Virus record (IMG/VR): IMGVR_UViG_3300044846_001307
Location: 1-64,000 of that record
Strand: one strand, 5' to 3'
From: a virus
Length of the DNA stretch: 64,000 nt
The notes beneath the pieces are model-generated. The model searched no databases. It was not told the DNA's origin and was given only the letters and a program-made list of their open reading frames with translations. Shown here piece by piece: positions 62,268-64,000 of this stretch. Both the position numbers and the translations under genes were made by a program. Each line of letters begins with the position of its first letter. The first letter of the stretch is position 1.

Positions 62268-64000
62268 CTATATTTTTTCAAACGTATAACCTAATTTCTT
62301 TAATTGTTGCATAGTAGCTTCATCTATTTCATCTCCAAGTTCATAATCAATAGAACCTCCTTGTTGAGCATATTGCATTTCTTCTTGAGAATCATTTTTT
62401 GCAATATAGTTAAATAGATCTTTTAATCCTTTCTCATCTTTTACAACTTTGAAAAGATTGTATAATGCAGGATCATAATTAGGATTATTTTTATCCAATG
62501 CACCATTTTTCTCTGCTTCAGATTTCCAAGACTTAATATCCTCATCTGTAATAACTTGTGTTGGTTGAAGACCTTTACTTTGTCTTACCTCAAATATTAA
62601 AGACTGTATGTTGTCTTGACTAGGATCTGTAAGATAATCATAATAATCCCTAGCTGCTTTTTTATCTGCACCTTTAAGATCACCCCAACCTTCTTCAAAT
62701 GATTTTAAGTTAGGTTGAATAATAATTTGTTCAGCAGGTAATATTTTATCACCAAATTTATCCCAAAGTCTTGTTCTTTCTTCATGTGCAATAGTTGAAT
62801 TTAATTCTTTTGGATCAGCTTTCAACTTTTCATTTAGTAATATTTTTTCAGCATCACCCTCATCATCATACACTAACTCTCCCATTACATTTGGATCATC
62901 ATTAATTATACTAGCATACTCATAAGGCACAGATTGATTTAATTCATCCAATAGTGGAGATTGCGGATTATAAACTGGTAAGAATTGTTTTAATGTACGT
63001 TCATATGTCTTATTACCTATTTCATCAAAAGGTAATTGTCTATTCCCATACCAGTTACTAAAGTAAGAGTTTGCATCTATTAAATTACTTGAAGGATCAT
63101 TTTCTTCAATAGGTGTATCCATTTGAACAGGAGCTGGGCCACCATTTCTTTTTTGGTTTAAAGCACCTCCATATTTTCTTTCAGCATCTATTAATTTCTG
63201 TTTATTACCAGTTGTTAAATACTCTTCAAATGATTTTACTAATTTTTTTTCAACGTCACTTTGTTGTTCTTGATTTTTTGAAGCAGCATTTAAGTAAGAC
63301 ATTATCAAAGCATCATCAAGATCTTTATATAACTCCTGTTGTTTTATTTTCTTTACATCACTCTCATCAAAAACTGTTATTTCTCTTGGATCAAAAGCAC
63401 CAGTAAAACCTTTATCTCTTAATGCATCTGCAGCTTGAGCTTGACTTGTTCTAATTAAATCTTCATTACCAGTTGGATTAAAACTTGTTCTTAAAGCCTG
63501 TTCATACTCATATCCATTTTGAAAATTTCTTGGATCTACACCATTTATCAAGCCTACTTTTTTTATAAAGTCATTAGTCATTGGTGCATTATAATTTAAA
63601 AAGTTTTGAGGATTTTTAAATAAAGCTTCTGAAACATAAGGTGTAAATGTTTTAGATTGAGGTATTAAACCATAACCACCTAAACTACTACTTCTAGCTG
63701 CACTTGCAGCAAAGTCAGGATGTTGTGTAAAATATGCACCACCTTCTTGATTACCTAAACCACTACCTCTAAAAGATCTATCAAAATTTTCAAATGATGT
63801 TTTATGTCCAGTTAAACCACCTGTTATTATTGGTTGATCACCATCATACATAATTGGATTGTAACCACTATACTGAGTTAAAAAATCACTCTCTAGCATA
63901 GGAACTTTTTCCAATAATTTTTTTGTTTGCTGTAAGTCTAACTTTGGCAATTCAAACTGAGCACCTGGAATAGCAGCTGGAAGATTAATCTGACTAGATA
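62268..64000 (-). CDS. Partial large virion protein with ART-like and degenerate zincin-like regions
   Basis: The frame stays open to the right edge (about 577 codons visible), so the N-terminus is missing; the first in-frame start-like codon, TTG at 63950, is probably internal. The region with GHKTSFENFDRSFRGSGLG, GGAYFTQHPDFAASAA and later FTGAFDPREITVFDESD resembles ADP-ribosyltransferase-like domains of large phage polyvalent proteins. STIAHEERTRLWDKF looks like a zincin helix whose second His is lost (HEERT instead of HExxH). The end is IDEATMQQLKKLGYTFE after a GG, shared with two other proteins. It probably is an ejected effector or virion protein. Confidence 0.75.
   Translation of the reverse strand, partial: SSQINLPAAIPGAQFELPKLDLQQTKKLLEKVPMLESDFLTQYSGYNPIMYDGDQPIITGGLTGHKTSFENFDRSFRGSGLGNQEGGAYFTQHPDFAASAARSSSLGGYGLIPQSKTFTPYVSEALFKNPQNFLNYNAPMTNDFIKKVGLINGVDPRNFQNGYEYEQALRTSFNPTGNEDLIRTSQAQAADALRDKGFTGAFDPREITVFDESDVKKIKQQELYKDLDDALIMSYLNAASKNQEQQSDVEKKLVKSFEEYLTTGNKQKLIDAERKYGGALNQKRNGGPAPVQMDTPIEENDPSSNLIDANSYFSNWYGNRQLPFDEIGNKTYERTLKQFLPVYNPQSPLLDELNQSVPYEYASIINDDPNVMGELVYDDEGDAEKILLNEKLKADPKELNSTIAHEERTRLWDKFGDKILPAEQIIIQPNLKSFEEGWGDLKGADKKAARDYYDYLTDPSQDNIQSLIFEVRQSKGLQPTQVITDEDIKSWKSEAEKNGALDKNNPNYDPALYNLFKVVKDEKGLKDLFNYIAKNDSQEEMQYAQQGGSIDYELGDEIDEATMQQLKKLGYTFEKI

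Noticed and set aside
24534-64000. Stop-codon reassignment (TAG or TGA read as an amino acid), known in some crAss-like phages
   Set aside because: All large genes are open with the standard code and no gene appears broken by in-frame TAG or TGA; the normal stops TAA, TAG and TGA are all used.
1-64000. tRNA genes, CRISPR arrays, insertion sequences, integrase
   Set aside because: No cloverleaf, regular repeat-spacer pattern, transposase motif or integrase motif was noticed. Intergenic space is too small to hide more than short RNAs; no gap exceeds about 140 bp.

Overview
This window is a segment of a tailed bacteriophage genome of the crAss-like type (order Crassvirales), almost certainly infecting a member of the Bacteroidota. 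Four things point there. A 3315-residue giant protein carries the SGGDFDIDK signature of the crAss-like virion RNA polymerase. A 1060-residue virion protein has the N-terminus that I recognise from crAss-like cargo proteins. A 46-residue basic protein typical of these phages lies at the strand switch. The DNA is AT-rich and has almost no Shine-Dalgarno sequences. No tRNA, integrase, insertion sequence or CRISPR array was seen. The genetic code is standard, with TAA, TAG and TGA all used as stops. Both ends of the window are artificial; the last gene runs off the right edge.

Left arm (1-24510, plus strand, one exception): a replication, recombination and nucleotide-metabolism block of about 40 mostly small, tightly packed or overlapping genes. 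It is cut into units by seven rho-independent terminators, all G-rich stem / C-rich stem / T-run hairpins. In order it holds an HNH protein, an SF2 helicase, a ClpS-like proteolytic adaptor, a DnaA-like HTH protein, a cluster of tiny membrane proteins, uracil-DNA glycosylase, a DnaB-like helicase, a Sak4-like RecA ATPase with a probable SSB, a Toprim primase and a GIY-YIG nuclease. After these come a zincin/VWA protein with a MoxR AAA+ ATPase, a PD-(D/E)XK exonuclease, a family B DNA polymerase ending in a beta-clamp-binding peptide, a DUF932-like protein, a MazG-like pyrophosphohydrolase and a 2OG-Fe(II) oxygenase. One 103-residue gene (5955-6266) runs against this direction.

Right arm (24534-64000, minus strand): the two arms converge at a terminator near 24510. 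Reading from the right edge, a partial gene with an ADP-ribosyltransferase-like region is followed by three very large virion-type proteins (1085, 1446, 1133 aa), a 1060-aa cargo-type protein, and three giant proteins (2463, 3315, 1978 aa) packed with 1-5 bp gaps. The 3315-aa protein holds the RNA polymerase active site. The giants also carry zincin motifs, a PD-(D/E)XK nuclease motif and a LysM repeat. By analogy with phi14:2 and phicrAss001, they are probably packaged in the virion and injected with the DNA to transcribe early genes.

The most novel signal is a set of short shared modules in the large minus-strand virion proteins: an N-terminal RI...LPQA(K/R)xG element, dispersed Lx(K/Q/R)A(R/K)xG motifs, Cys-rich mini-modules, and a 17-residue C-terminal element after a GG. 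They look like a sorting or processing code for virion cargo.
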